The notes under the pieces were generated by a model. That model did not search any database. It saw only the letters and a list, made by a program, of their open reading frames with translations, and had not been told where the DNA came from. A DNA stretch of 44,091 nt. Origin: Bacteroides sp. 214 (GTDB lineage: Bacteria; Bacteroidota; Bacteroidia; Bacteroidales; Bacteroidaceae). This document shows, in pieces, positions 26,814-35,615 of this stretch; position 1 is the stretch's first letter; each line of letters begins with the position of its first letter. The DNA lies in contig NZ_QVML01000020.1 in assembly GCF_010501015.1 (NCBI RefSeq), positions 1 to 44,091 of the forward strand, given 5' to 3'. Made by a program: the position numbers and the translations under genes.

Positions 26814-26842
26814 AATAATATCAGGTGTATTGAATTTGGATG

Positions 26843-26850
26843 CAAATATA
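26843..26850 (-). promoter_or_regulatory. -7 element of guaA
   Basis: Minus-strand TATATTTG is an exact TAnnTTTG match, 29 bp upstream of the guaA ATG. No clear TTTG -33 element is visible. Confidence 0.55.
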
Positions 26851-26928
26851 CTCGATTATATTCTTTTTTTATCCTTGCACAATCATTATTTTAAGAAATT
26901 GTACAGCTACAAAAGAAGTACTATAAAT

Positions 26929-27008
26929 CTAATGCATTGAGTTATGCAGATAATGCAATGCTTTAATGGTGCTAATGCATTGAGTTATGGGAATAATGCA
27001 ATGCTTTA
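26929..27008. repeat. Two 37-bp direct repeats
   Basis: The units 26929-26965 and 26972-27008 start CTAATGCATTGAGTTATG and end ATAATGCAATGCTTTA; they differ only at a few central bases and have a 43-bp period. AT-rich and non-coding, they lie upstream of guaA. They may be a dispersed repeat or tandem binding sites. Confidence 0.6.
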
Positions 27009-27026
27009 CGGATTAAATGAATTCTG

Positions 27027-27546
27027 GTTAAACGCTGAGTTACGCGAGTTACGCGGAGGGTTTAAGTTTTAAAGTTTTAGTTTTACGATGCCGCATGGGT
27101 GCGCAGCCTATCCTCCTTTGGAGGAGGTGCCCAAAGGGCGGAGGAGGATATTTTGCAAATGATGCTGTGCTGTCTCTCAATCACCCTCCGTGCAACTCTG
27201 CATCAATTGCCGGTTGCTTTAACTATTCTTTTGCATCAATTGCCGGCTGCTTTAGCTGCCGGATCTGTGAAATGTTTTTTTGAATTGGCTTTAGCCAAAC
27301 CCCTCCTTTTGGCTAAAGCCATTGCTTGTGATGACTGCCTAGATCCGTCGGTTAAAACCGACGGCAATTGATATTAACTAAACCCGCTGCCGCGTCCTCC
27401 TCCGCCCTTCGGGCACCTCCTCCAAAGGAGGACAAGCTGCGCCCTTTACACGGCATCGTAACTAAAACTCTGGTAACCCTGTGTCTCCGTGGTAAAATGA
27501 ATTTCACCTAACCCTCCGCGCAACTCGCGCAACTCAGCGTTTAAAC
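27027..27546. mobile_element. Long imperfect inverted-repeat element (MITE-like)
   Basis: The left arm (27027-27148) and right arm (27394-27546) are imperfect complements. Both contain, from outside in, GTTAAACGCTGAGTT-like ends, an ACGATGCCG block and a CCTCCTTTGGAGGAGGTGCC block. The core holds a direct repeat of TGCATCAATTGCCGG (27200-27250), a 14-bp perfect hairpin (27286-27299 with 27308-27321, TGGCTTTAGCCAAA) and a 9-bp hairpin (27345-27353 with 27356-27364). Short open frames here have no recognisable product. It looks like a non-autonomous mobile element or nested repeats. Confidence 0.55.
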
Positions 27547-27659
27547 AGCATTTCCTTTAAACTATATATATAATATTTCTTTTTTTAGCCTCTTTTCGGA
27601 GGGTGGTTACCTACCTCTATAGAGGTTCAAAAAACAAAACTTTAAAGGGGGTAAAGCGG

Positions 27660-27671
27660 GCGCCCGGGCGC
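27660..27671. repeat. 12-bp GC palindrome
   Basis: GCGCCCGGGCGC is a perfect palindrome in an otherwise AT-rich gap. It lies between the two inverted-repeat elements and has no assigned role. Confidence 0.4.
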
Positions 27672-27703
27672 GTTCTTATATAGTGCTCTTTTTTTTAGTG
27701 CCA

Positions 27704-27851
27704 AAACACCTCCTTTTAACCTCTCGAAACCTCCTGTTTCGTGTCCTAATTATTTATTTTTTTGAGGTTGTTTTAACGTATTTTTGCTATTTTACGTAAA
27801 AAAAGAGGACATGAGTGGGGAGGTTCCGAGAGGTTAAGGGGGAGGTTGTTT
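27704..27851. mobile_element. 148-bp inverted-repeat element
   Basis: The two ends form an imperfect inverted repeat of about 40 bp. The best part, 27716-27734 against 27819-27837, matches 18/19 (core ACCTCTCGAAACCTCC). The AT-rich centre carries a short ACGTA/TACGT hairpin. There is no open frame. It is a palindromic, MITE-sized element 3' of mscL. The whole gap 26814-27904 thus has no gene but at least three repeat structures. Confidence 0.5.
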
Positions 27852-27904
27852 TTCTCCTTTTTGGGTTCTTTTTAGCACTTTTCCATAAGGGCGCTAATAA
27901 AGAG

Positions 27905-28348
27905 CTATTTTTTCTCTTTTAAGAGATCGCGAATTTCGGTCAGCAATACTTCTTCTTTGCTTGGTGCAGGAGGAGGTGCTGGTGCAGCGGGCTTCTCTTC
28001 TTCTTTTTTCTTCGACAGTTTGGTCAGCAAACGGATGAACATAAAAATGGAGAAGGCAATAATCAGAAAGTCGAACGTAACTTGCAGAAAGTTACCGTAG
28101 TTCAATGTTACAGCTGCTGCCACCTCTTTTCCATCTTCGGCGACTTCGGCTGCTTTCATTACCCATTTCAAATCAGTAAAATTTACACCGCCTACCAATA
28201 AACCAATAGGAGGCATAATAATATCGGCTACAATCGAAGATACTATTTTTCCAAACGCACCACCGATAATAACACCGACAGCCATGTCAATCACGTTGCC
28301 TTTCATAGCAAAGGCTTTAAACTCCTGTAAAAAGTTAGATTTCCCCAT
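27905..28348 (-). CDS. mscL: Large-conductance mechanosensitive channel
   Basis: A 147-residue inner-membrane channel that opens under membrane tension to release solutes during osmotic downshock. The N-terminus [20 protein letters not shown] and TM1 [22 protein letters not shown] are typical. A periplasmic loop (about 50-85) follows, then TM2 ([19 protein letters not shown]) and a charged C-terminal helix ([16 protein letters not shown]) after a Pro/Ala-rich linker. Length fits the family (about 130-150). It is divergent from gap, with 139 bp between them, and flanked downstream by repeat elements. Confidence 0.97.
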   Translation of the reverse strand: MGKSNFLQEFKAFAMKGNVIDMAVGVIIGGAFGKIVSSIVADIIMPPIGLLVGGVNFTDLKWVMKAAEVAEDGKEVAAAVTLNYGNFLQVTFDFLIIAFSIFMFIRLLTKLSKKKEEEKPAAPAPPPAPSKEEVLLTEIRDLLKEKK

Positions 28349-28397
28349 TTTTTTTCATTATTAATAGTAATCGTGCGTAAAATTAAAAACAAATTCT

Positions 28398-28405
28398 TAA
28401 TTTTG
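28398..28405 (+). promoter_or_regulatory. -7 element of gap
   Basis: TAATTTTG matches TAnnTTTG exactly and lies 82 bp before the gap ATG in the mscL-gap divergent region. No clear -33 TTTG was seen at 19-21 bp. Confidence 0.5.
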
Positions 28406-28457
28406 CACCGCTTTTGATAACTGAATATGCAGTATCTCTACATATTTTATAAACTAA

Positions 28458-29492
<1,035 letters not shown>

Positions 29493-29522
29493 TCCAATAA
29501 CAGATTACCATAATAAAGAAAA

Positions 29523-29559
29523 AGAGGGTGTGTCAAAAACGATACACTCTCTTTTTTTT
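29523..29559 (+). terminator. Intrinsic terminator of gap
   Basis: AGAGGGTGTGTC (29523-29534) pairs with GATACACTCTCT (29541-29552), a 12-bp stem with two G-U pairs and a 6-nt loop, followed by a run of T. It starts 30 bp after the gap stop. Confidence 0.85.
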
Positions 29560-29627
29560 GCAAAAGTCTGAACTATCTAACTATCTCAATATCGGGCTTC
29601 GTTATAGGGGGTGTATCAGACGTCGAA

Positions 29628-29817
29628 GCGCTGACAGCGCGACATACTTAGCCCAGGGTCAGGGAGCGAAGCGAGTACAGCCCTGGGTTTTGGAATCGGC
29701 AACGTGAATTCAAGCTCTGTAAGAGCAGCACACTATTGGCTTTTTAGTGCCGTTCTTTCAGAACTCTTTGCTTGTTGTAGTCACTGTCCTGGGGTTTTAC
29801 CCCAGGCAAAATATGTC
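29628..29817. repeat. REP-like intergenic element with four hairpins
   Basis: The 596-bp gap between gap and the M3 peptidase holds a chain of small hairpins: GCGCTGACAGCGC (29628-29640), CCCAGGG with CCCTGGG (29652-29658, 29681-29687), GCTCT with AGAGC (29714-29718, 29722-29726) and CCTGGGG with CCCCAGG (29788-29794, 29800-29806). GACATA at 29641 and TATGTC ending at 29817 frame it as an inverted pair. It is the style of a dispersed palindromic repeat; copies elsewhere cannot be checked here. A 63-codon open frame inside is judged spurious. Confidence 0.55.
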
Positions 29818-30036
29818 AGGCTTTCAGCCTTCTGCTTGCAGATATAATTATAAAAAAAAGAAAGAAGCTGTTTTGAATTTGCTCGTTCTTTCATTTGGTG
29901 CTATTTTTAGGCTGTTTGTTTTCTTTTTAAGGCGATAATAGCGGGCTATTTGAGCTGCAAAAAGGACAGTTTCTTATGCAGTCACTATACTTTGTTAAAA
30001 AGAAAGTGCTAAATATAAAGTTATCAACAAAATACC

Positions 30037-30044
30037 TAATTTTG
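30037..30044 (+). promoter_or_regulatory. -7 element of the M3 peptidase operon
   Basis: TAATTTTG fits TAnnTTTG exactly, 44 bp before the ATG at 30089. It probably drives the run of co-directional genes that follows. No clear -33 element is seen. Confidence 0.5.
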
Positions 30045-30088
30045 TATTAATCATATTAAGAATAAAAACAATTATAATATCTCTCACT

Positions 30089-32200
30089 ATGAAAAGAATT
30101 CATTTTATTTCACTTTTAATACTTTTATGTATAATGACAGCATGTACAGAAACCGCAAAGAATCCATTCTTTGAATCTTATAACACACCACATCAAACCG
30201 TACCGTTCAATCTTATCAAGATTGAGCATTACAAACCAGCATTTCTGGAAGGTATAAAACAACAAGAAGCTGAGATTAAAGCAATTACAAGTAACTCAGA
30301 AGCGCCTACTTTTGAGAATACAATCTTAGCATTAGAGAACTCGGGCGACTTACTAAGTAGAGTTTCTAATGTTTTCCACAACATACTTTCATCCGAAACC
30401 ACCAACGAAATGCAAGCTCTTGCCAAAGAACTTAGCCCTATACTTAGCAAACATGGCAATAACATTACGCTGAACGAAAAACTCTTCGAAAAGGTAAAAG
30501 CTGTATACGAAAAGAAAGAATCGTTGGGACTCAACGCCGAGCAAGACCGCTTGCTCACCAGCTCGTACGAGAGTTTTGTACGCAACGGAGCAAACCTGCA
30601 AGACGAACAAAAAGAGAAATACAGAGAATTATCTGAAAAACTAAGCATGCTTTCGCTTCAGTTCGGTGATTATAATCTGGAAGAGAACAACAACTACAAA
30701 TTAGTCCTAACAAATAAAGAAGACCTCGACGGACTACCCGAGGGCGCGATTGAAGCCGCTAAAGAAACCGCCAAAGAAAAAGGTGTGGAAGAAGGATGGG
30801 TAGTAACACTCGACGCACCAAGCTACATTCCATTCATGCGCTATGCCAAGAACAGGGATTTGCGCAAGGAACTATATATGGCGTACAACACCAAATGCAC
30901 ACACCAGAACACCACCAACACAGAAGGCATTGTTGAGAACCTGGTAAACTACCGCATGGAATTGGCGCAACTGCTTGGCTATACAGACTATGCCGATTTT
31001 GTATTGACCAAACAAATGGCCGAGAACAGTCAGAATGTATATAACCTGCTCGACCAACTATTGAAAGCATACACTCCTACCGCCAAACAAGAAGTAGAGA
31101 ACGTGCGTAAGTTGGCACAACAACTGGAAGGCAAGGATTTTGAACTGATGCCATGGGACTGGAACTTCTATGCCAACAAGTTGATGGAGAAAGATTTTAA
31201 CTTTAACGAGGAGGTACTTCGTCCATACTTTGAACTAAGCAGAGTAAAAGAAGGAGTGTTTGGATTGGCAACCAAGTTATATGGTATTACGTTCAAGAAA
31301 AACACCGACATACAGGTATATCACGAAGATGTGGATGCATACGAAATATTCGACAAAGATGGCAAATACCTTGCCGTACTCTATACAGACTTCCACCCAC
31401 GTGCCGGAAAACGCTCGGGCGCTTGGATGAGTGCGTACAAAGAACAATGGATTGACCAGGAAACAGGAGAGAATAGCCGCCCACACATCACGTTAGTGAT
31501 GAACTTCACCAAGCCAACCGCCGATAAACCGGCATTGCTTACTTTTGATGAAGTAGATACTTTCCTCCACGAGTTTGGTCACGGATTGCACGGCATCTTC
31601 GCCAACTCCAACTACGAAAGCCAAAGCGGCACCAACGTATATCGCGATTTCGTGGAGCTTCCATCGCAACTGATGGAGAATTTCGGAACAGAACCCGAGT
31701 TCCTGAACACCTTTGCCAAGCATTACCAAACCGGCGAAACTATTCCGGTAGAGTTAATACAGAAATTAAAAGAGAGCGAAAACTTCAACGTAGCCTACCT
31801 ATGCCTTCGTCAACTTAGCTTCGGCTATCTGGACATGGCTTGGCACACACTGAAGACTCCATTCAAGGGCGACGTAAAAGCGTTTGAAAAAGCAGCTTGG
31901 GCAAGCACACAGTTACTCCCTACATTAGAGGAAACTTGCATGAGCGTACAATTCTCGCACATCTTTGCAGGTGGTTACGCCTCTGGTTATTATGGATACA
32001 AATGGGCAGAGGTATTGGATGCCGACGCTTTCTCACTCTTTAAGCAAGAGGGAATCTTCAACGAAAAGGTGGCACAATCCTTCCGCGACAATATTTTATC
32101 GAAAGGAGACACCGAAGCGCCAATGACTTTATACAAACGTTTTCGTGGGCAAGAGCCTACCATTGACGCATTATTGGTTAGAAACGGAATAAAAAAATAA
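30089..32200 (+). CDS. dcp: M3-family peptidyl-dipeptidase, lipoprotein
   Basis: A 703-residue zinc metallopeptidase of the M3 (thimet/Dcp/OpdA) family. The active site is HEFGH with His494, Glu495 and His498, and the third zinc ligand is Glu523 in FVELPSQLMENF. Length fits Dcp (about 680-710). Unlike the cytoplasmic enterobacterial enzyme it has a lipoprotein signal with Cys19 (LCIMTACTET), so it should act in the periplasm, membrane-anchored, cutting dipeptides from the C-terminus of peptides (family knowledge). It starts an apparent operon; the next gene follows after 3 bp. The symbol reflects the family; the exact specificity is not proved. Confidence 0.93.
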   Translation: MKRIHFISLLILLCIMTACTETAKNPFFESYNTPHQTVPFNLIKIEHYKPAFLEGIKQQEAEIKAITSNSEAPTFENTILALENSGDLLSRVSNVFHNILSSETTNEMQALAKELSPILSKHGNNITLNEKLFEKVKAVYEKKESLGLNAEQDRLLTSSYESFVRNGANLQDEQKEKYRELSEKLSMLSLQFGDYNLEENNNYKLVLTNKEDLDGLPEGAIEAAKETAKEKGVEEGWVVTLDAPSYIPFMRYAKNRDLRKELYMAYNTKCTHQNTTNTEGIVENLVNYRMELAQLLGYTDYADFVLTKQMAENSQNVYNLLDQLLKAYTPTAKQEVENVRKLAQQLEGKDFELMPWDWNFYANKLMEKDFNFNEEVLRPYFELSRVKEGVFGLATKLYGITFKKNTDIQVYHEDVDAYEIFDKDGKYLAVLYTDFHPRAGKRSGAWMSAYKEQWIDQETGENSRPHITLVMNFTKPTADKPALLTFDEVDTFLHEFGHGLHGIFANSNYESQSGTNVYRDFVELPSQLMENFGTEPEFLNTFAKHYQTGETIPVELIQKLKESENFNVAYLCLRQLSFGYLDMAWHTLKTPFKGDVKAFEKAAWASTQLLPTLEETCMSVQFSHIFAGGYASGYYGYKWAEVLDADAFSLFKQEGIFNEKVAQSFRDNILSKGDTEAPMTLYKRFRGQEPTIDALLVRNGIKK

Positions 32201-32203
32201 CGT

Positions 32204-32695
32204 ATGAAATACAAAATCTTTTATGTATTGTTAGGCTTACTACCCCTGTTAAGCAGTTGCGACGAGTCGGATGATGTAGGAGAAATATTCTTAGGAAAGA
32301 CCTGGAAGCTTACCGAAATCATGGACGAGAAAGGTAAACGCGTAGATTACTGGGCAGGCGATGATAATGCCCGCGAGGCATCTTACCAACTGAAAGCAAA
32401 GGCAGGAAACTTTACCATTACCTTTGAAGGTGTAGAGACAAAGAACAGCATAAAAGGTAACTTTACCGGACGCGCCATCAGCAAGAACATTGCCGGCACC
32501 TGGGAAGCCGATGGCGATAGCCATCAATTCTCCACAAACCAACATGCCGAAAACGACAGTGATGTACTTGGCACTAAGTTCATCCGGGGATTGAGCAATG
32601 CGTACAAATATAGCGGCGACAGCAAAAATCTCCTTATTTACTTCAGGGAAGAGAAAGCTGTGAGGTATTGTCTTTTTCATATAACCAACGAATAA
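32204..32695 (+). CDS. Small lipoprotein, possibly DUF4847-like
   Basis: A 163-residue protein with a lipobox at Cys19 (LLSSCDESDD). After it comes GKTWKLTEIMDEKGKRV, a start typical of small lipocalin-like or META-like Bacteroidales lipoproteins, then alternating strand-like segments (FTITFEG, IKGNFTGRAI, IAGTWEAD). It may belong to DUF4847, but I recall this only loosely. Function is unknown. It is packed 3 bp after the M3 peptidase and 12 bp before the deaminase gene, so it is co-transcribed. Confidence 0.8.
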   Translation: MKYKIFYVLLGLLPLLSSCDESDDVGEIFLGKTWKLTEIMDEKGKRVDYWAGDDNAREASYQLKAKAGNFTITFEGVETKNSIKGNFTGRAISKNIAGTWEADGDSHQFSTNQHAENDSDVLGTKFIRGLSNAYKYSGDSKNLLIYFREEKAVRYCLFHITNE

Positions 32696-32707
32696 ACCCA
32701 CGCAAGT

Positions 32708-33148
32708 ATGAATGCGGTACAAAAGAAGCAGTTCGAATTAGATACGCGTTACATGAGAATGGCACGTATCTGGGCCGAGAACTCCTATTGCCAACGCCGA
32801 AAAGTAGGCGCTCTGATTGTAAAGGACAAAATGATTATCTCCGACGGATACAACGGTACCCCTTCAGGGTTCGAGAATATCTGCGAAGACGAAACCAACA
32901 CGACCAAGTCCTATGTATTGCATGCCGAAGCAAACGCCATCACCAAAATAGCCCGGTCGAGCAACAGCAGTGATGGGGCAACGCTTTATGTAACCGCCGC
33001 CCCATGCATTGAGTGTTCTAAGCTAATCATTCAGTCGGGCATTAAACGCATGGTATATGCAGAAAAGTACCGGTTGGAAGATGGCATTGAATTGCTTCGA
33101 CGCGCCAATATCGAAGTGGTCTTCCTGAATCCCGAAGAAAACAAATAA
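32708..33148 (+). CDS. dCMP deaminase (ComEB-like)
   Basis: A 146-residue cytidine/deoxycytidylate deaminase family protein. The zinc site is His72-Ala-Glu74 (LHAEANAI) plus Cys100 and Cys103 (AAPCIECS), all present. The N-terminal YMRMARIWAENSYCQRRKVG and the NGTPSGFEN segment match dCMP deaminases rather than tRNA or free cytidine deaminases. It would turn dCMP into dUMP for thymidylate synthesis in the cytoplasm. It is in the same operon as the M3 peptidase and S41 protease genes, with gaps of 12 and 29 bp. Confidence 0.93.
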   Translation: MNAVQKKQFELDTRYMRMARIWAENSYCQRRKVGALIVKDKMIISDGYNGTPSGFENICEDETNTTKSYVLHAEANAITKIARSSNSSDGATLYVTAAPCIECSKLIIQSGIKRMVYAEKYRLEDGIELLRRANIEVVFLNPEENK

Positions 33149-33177
33149 ATATAAAACTCCATATAATAGAATAGCAC

Positions 33178-34923
33178 ATGGGAACCAAAAACCCTTTTCG
33201 TTTTACTCCTTTAATAATAGCCGTCAGCATTGTAACAGGTATTGTTATCGGTACATTCTATGCCCGAAATGATAGCGGCAGCAAATTAAGCGGCATCATC
33301 AACGGAAGCACAAACAAACTTTCCACCCTGTTGCGTATTGTAGACGATCAATATGTAGACTCTGTAGACATGACCGACCTGATAGAGAAAGCCATGCCAC
33401 AAATTCTGGGAGAGCTGGATCCACACTCCATCTACATCCCTGCTAAAGATTTGGAAGCAGTAAACTCTGAGTTGGAAGGAAGTTTCAGCGGAATAGGTAT
33501 ACAGTTCTCTATCCAACAGGATACAATCCATGTGAATAGTGTTATACCGGGTGGACCATCCGAGAAAGTAGGTTTAATGGCAGGCGACCGCATCGTGGCT
33601 GTAAACGACAGTGCGTTTGTTGGCAAGAAGGTAACCAACGAAACCGCTATGAAAAACCTGAAAGGGCCCAAAGGGACAGAGGTAAAATTGGGTATCAAGC
33701 GCCGCACAGAAAAGGAAATCATATCCTTTACCATTGTTCGTGGTGACATCCCTCAACATACGGTAGATGCTGCTTATATGATTGATGATAAATTTGGCTA
33801 CATCCAAATCAGCAAGTTCGGTCGTACCACACACATTGAGTTACTCAGTGCCATTGCCTCGCTGAAACACAACAACTGCCAAGGAGTTATCATCGATTTG
33901 CGTGGAAACACAGGAGGATACATGGAAGCGGCCATCCGCATGGTAAACGAGTTCCTGTCCGAAGGCAAACTAATTGTTTATACCCAAGGACGAAAGTATG
34001 CCCGCGACGATAAATATGCCAACGGAACCGGAAGCTGCCAGACACTACCCATGGTGGTACTTATAGACGAGTTATCTGCCTCGGCAAGCGAAATCTTTGC
34101 GGGAGCCATTCAAGATAACGACCGCGGCACCATTGTAGGACGCCGGTCGTTTGGCAAAGGATTGGTACAACAACCTATCGAATTCAATGATGGGTCGGCC
34201 ATTCGCCTGACCATAGCCAACTACTACACCCCCGCAGGACGCTCTATTCAGAAACCATACGAAAACGGGAAAGACGCGAACTACGAGCTCGACTGGTACA
34301 CGCGTTACGAACATGGCGAATTTTTTTCGGAAGATAGCATTAAGATGAACGAAAACCTGCGTTTCAAAACAAGCTTAGGACGGGTAGTTTATGGTGGCGG
34401 TGGCATTATGCCCGACGTATTTGTTCCGCAAGACACCATAGGAATAACCTCGTACCTGCGCACAGTTATCAACCATGGATATACCTATCAGTTTACCTTC
34501 CAGTACACAGACAAGAATCGCGAAAAACTCGCTGAATTTGAGGATACAGAATCATTGGTAAAACACCTGACCAGCCAGAATCTGTTGATGCAGTTTATCA
34601 GGTATGCCGACGAAAAAGAGGTAAAAAGAAGAAATATCCTCATCAACAAATCGTATCGCCTGTTGGAAAGAAACCTCTACGGCTACGTTGTTCGCAACAT
34701 GCTGGGCGAAGAGGCCTACATTGAGTACTTCAACCAAACAGACAACACCGTGTTGAAGGCACTCGAAATATTAGAAAAAGGCGAAGCACTGCCCAAGCCA
34801 CCGGCAGAAGAAATCGTCATAGAACCGCTACCCGATGAAGGAACAGAAAAAACAACTGCGCAAGCAGATACGAGAGAAGAAGTCCCTGCACTCAGACTCT
34901 ACGCTCACAGCCTGGTCGGATGA
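33178..34923 (+). CDS. S41 C-terminal processing protease (CtpA-like)
   Basis: A 581-residue protease. One N-terminal transmembrane or signal segment (about 10-28, PLIIAVSIVTGIVIGTF) is followed by a short helical region, a PDZ domain (about 88-175, GSFSGIGIQF ... PGGPSEKVGLMAGDRIV), and the S41 core with LRGNTGGYM (241-249), the Ser site SASASEIF (300-307) and Lys327 (GRRSFGKGLVQQP). It should cut C-terminal tails of periplasmic proteins. The last 29 codons overlap out of frame with the next gene's start (34835-34923). The tail is Pro/Glu-rich and probably unstructured, which makes such dual coding tolerable. Confidence 0.95.
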   Translation: MGTKNPFRFTPLIIAVSIVTGIVIGTFYARNDSGSKLSGIINGSTNKLSTLLRIVDDQYVDSVDMTDLIEKAMPQILGELDPHSIYIPAKDLEAVNSELEGSFSGIGIQFSIQQDTIHVNSVIPGGPSEKVGLMAGDRIVAVNDSAFVGKKVTNETAMKNLKGPKGTEVKLGIKRRTEKEIISFTIVRGDIPQHTVDAAYMIDDKFGYIQISKFGRTTHIELLSAIASLKHNNCQGVIIDLRGNTGGYMEAAIRMVNEFLSEGKLIVYTQGRKYARDDKYANGTGSCQTLPMVVLIDELSASASEIFAGAIQDNDRGTIVGRRSFGKGLVQQPIEFNDGSAIRLTIANYYTPAGRSIQKPYENGKDANYELDWYTRYEHGEFFSEDSIKMNENLRFKTSLGRVVYGGGGIMPDVFVPQDTIGITSYLRTVINHGYTYQFTFQYTDKNREKLAEFEDTESLVKHLTSQNLLMQFIRYADEKEVKRRNILINKSYRLLERNLYGYVVRNMLGEEAYIEYFNQTDNTVLKALEILEKGEALPKPPAEEIVIEPLPDEGTEKTTAQADTREEVPALRLYAHSLVG

Positions 34924-35374
34924 GACGCTGAGACGGCTGGAGGCGCATCCGGCTTTCTGCCGCGCCAAAGTCGTTGTTGCCTACTACTCCTTGCCCGACG
35001 AAGTGTGTACGCATCAGTTCGTAGAGAGGTGGGCCCGCCAGAAAACCATCCTCCTACCCGCCATCGTGGGCAACGAGCTGGAACTGCGCAGATACACCGG
35101 TGCCCATAGCCTGCGCACAGGTGCCTACGGCATCCCCGAGCCGGCGGGCGAAACCTTCCAAGCGTATCACGAAATAGACCTGATCATCATTCCCGGCGTA
35201 GCCTTCGACCGCGCGGGCCGCCGCTTGGGACGGGGAAAAGGATACTACGACCGCATCTTGCCCCAGCTCAATGCCTACAAAATAGGAGTATGTTTCCCCT
35301 TTCAGCTGGTGGAGGAGGTGCCCACCGAGGAGTTTGATGCGAGGATGGACGAGATAATTCAATATAATTTCTAA
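34835..35374 (+). CDS. 5-formyltetrahydrofolate cyclo-ligase
   Basis: A 179-residue enzyme that converts 5-formyl-THF to 5,10-methenyl-THF using ATP. The start MKEQKKQLRKQIREKK is the usual family N-terminus, and the ATP/folate motif GVAFDRAGRRLGRGKGYYDR lies at 121-140. That typical N-terminus supports the ATG at 34835 although it sits 89 bp inside the S41 gene in another frame. The body of the gene is visibly richer in G+C than its neighbours. The next gene, a short peptide, starts only 19 bp after the stop, with no promoter seen between them. Confidence 0.95.
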   Translation: MKEQKKQLRKQIREKKSLHSDSTLTAWSDETLRRLEAHPAFCRAKVVVAYYSLPDEVCTHQFVERWARQKTILLPAIVGNELELRRYTGAHSLRTGAYGIPEPAGETFQAYHEIDLIIIPGVAFDRAGRRLGRGKGYYDRILPQLNAYKIGVCFPFQLVEEVPTEEFDARMDEIIQYNF

Positions 35375-35393
35375 CAATCTAAAAACAATAAAC

Positions 35394-35600
35394 ATGAAAA
35401 CAATTTATGAAAAGCCACAGGTTGAAATCATCAACGTGGAGAATGAAGGTGTAATGGCCAATAGCCCCGGCGGACAACTGCCCGGCGGTTATGGCAATGG
35501 AGGAGGTATAGGCGCAAACAGCACCCGTAGTACAAACACACACAACAGCTCGACCAGGCAAGAACTGGAAGACTTGATTAACGATGTATTAACCTACTAA
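35394..35600 (+). CDS. Short conserved-ends peptide A
   Basis: A 68-residue peptide with no signal peptide. Its ends match those of peptide B at 39241-39441. The N-terminus is MKTIYEKPQVEIINVENE then GVMANS; the C-terminus is ELEDLINDVLTY. Between them lies a variable Gly/Ser/Asn/Thr-rich stretch (about 24-54). It is encoded 19 bp after the folate ligase gene and 15 bp before a fimbrillin-like lipoprotein gene. I know of similar short Bacteroidales proteins starting MKxxYxxP but not of a proven function. It could be a secreted, modified or signalling peptide, or a partner of the lipoprotein. Confidence 0.8.
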   Translation: MKTIYEKPQVEIINVENEGVMANSPGGQLPGGYGNGGGIGANSTRSTNTHNSSTRQELEDLINDVLTY

Positions 35601-35615
35601 AAAACAACAAGCCGT

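Noticed and set aside
27095..27371. Overlapping 62- and 90-codon frames in the repeat-rich gap
   Set aside because: They run through hairpins and inverted repeats, and the two frames compete over the same bases.
29747..29938. 63-codon frame after gap
   Set aside because: It starts inside the REP-like element and shows no conserved motif or promoter.
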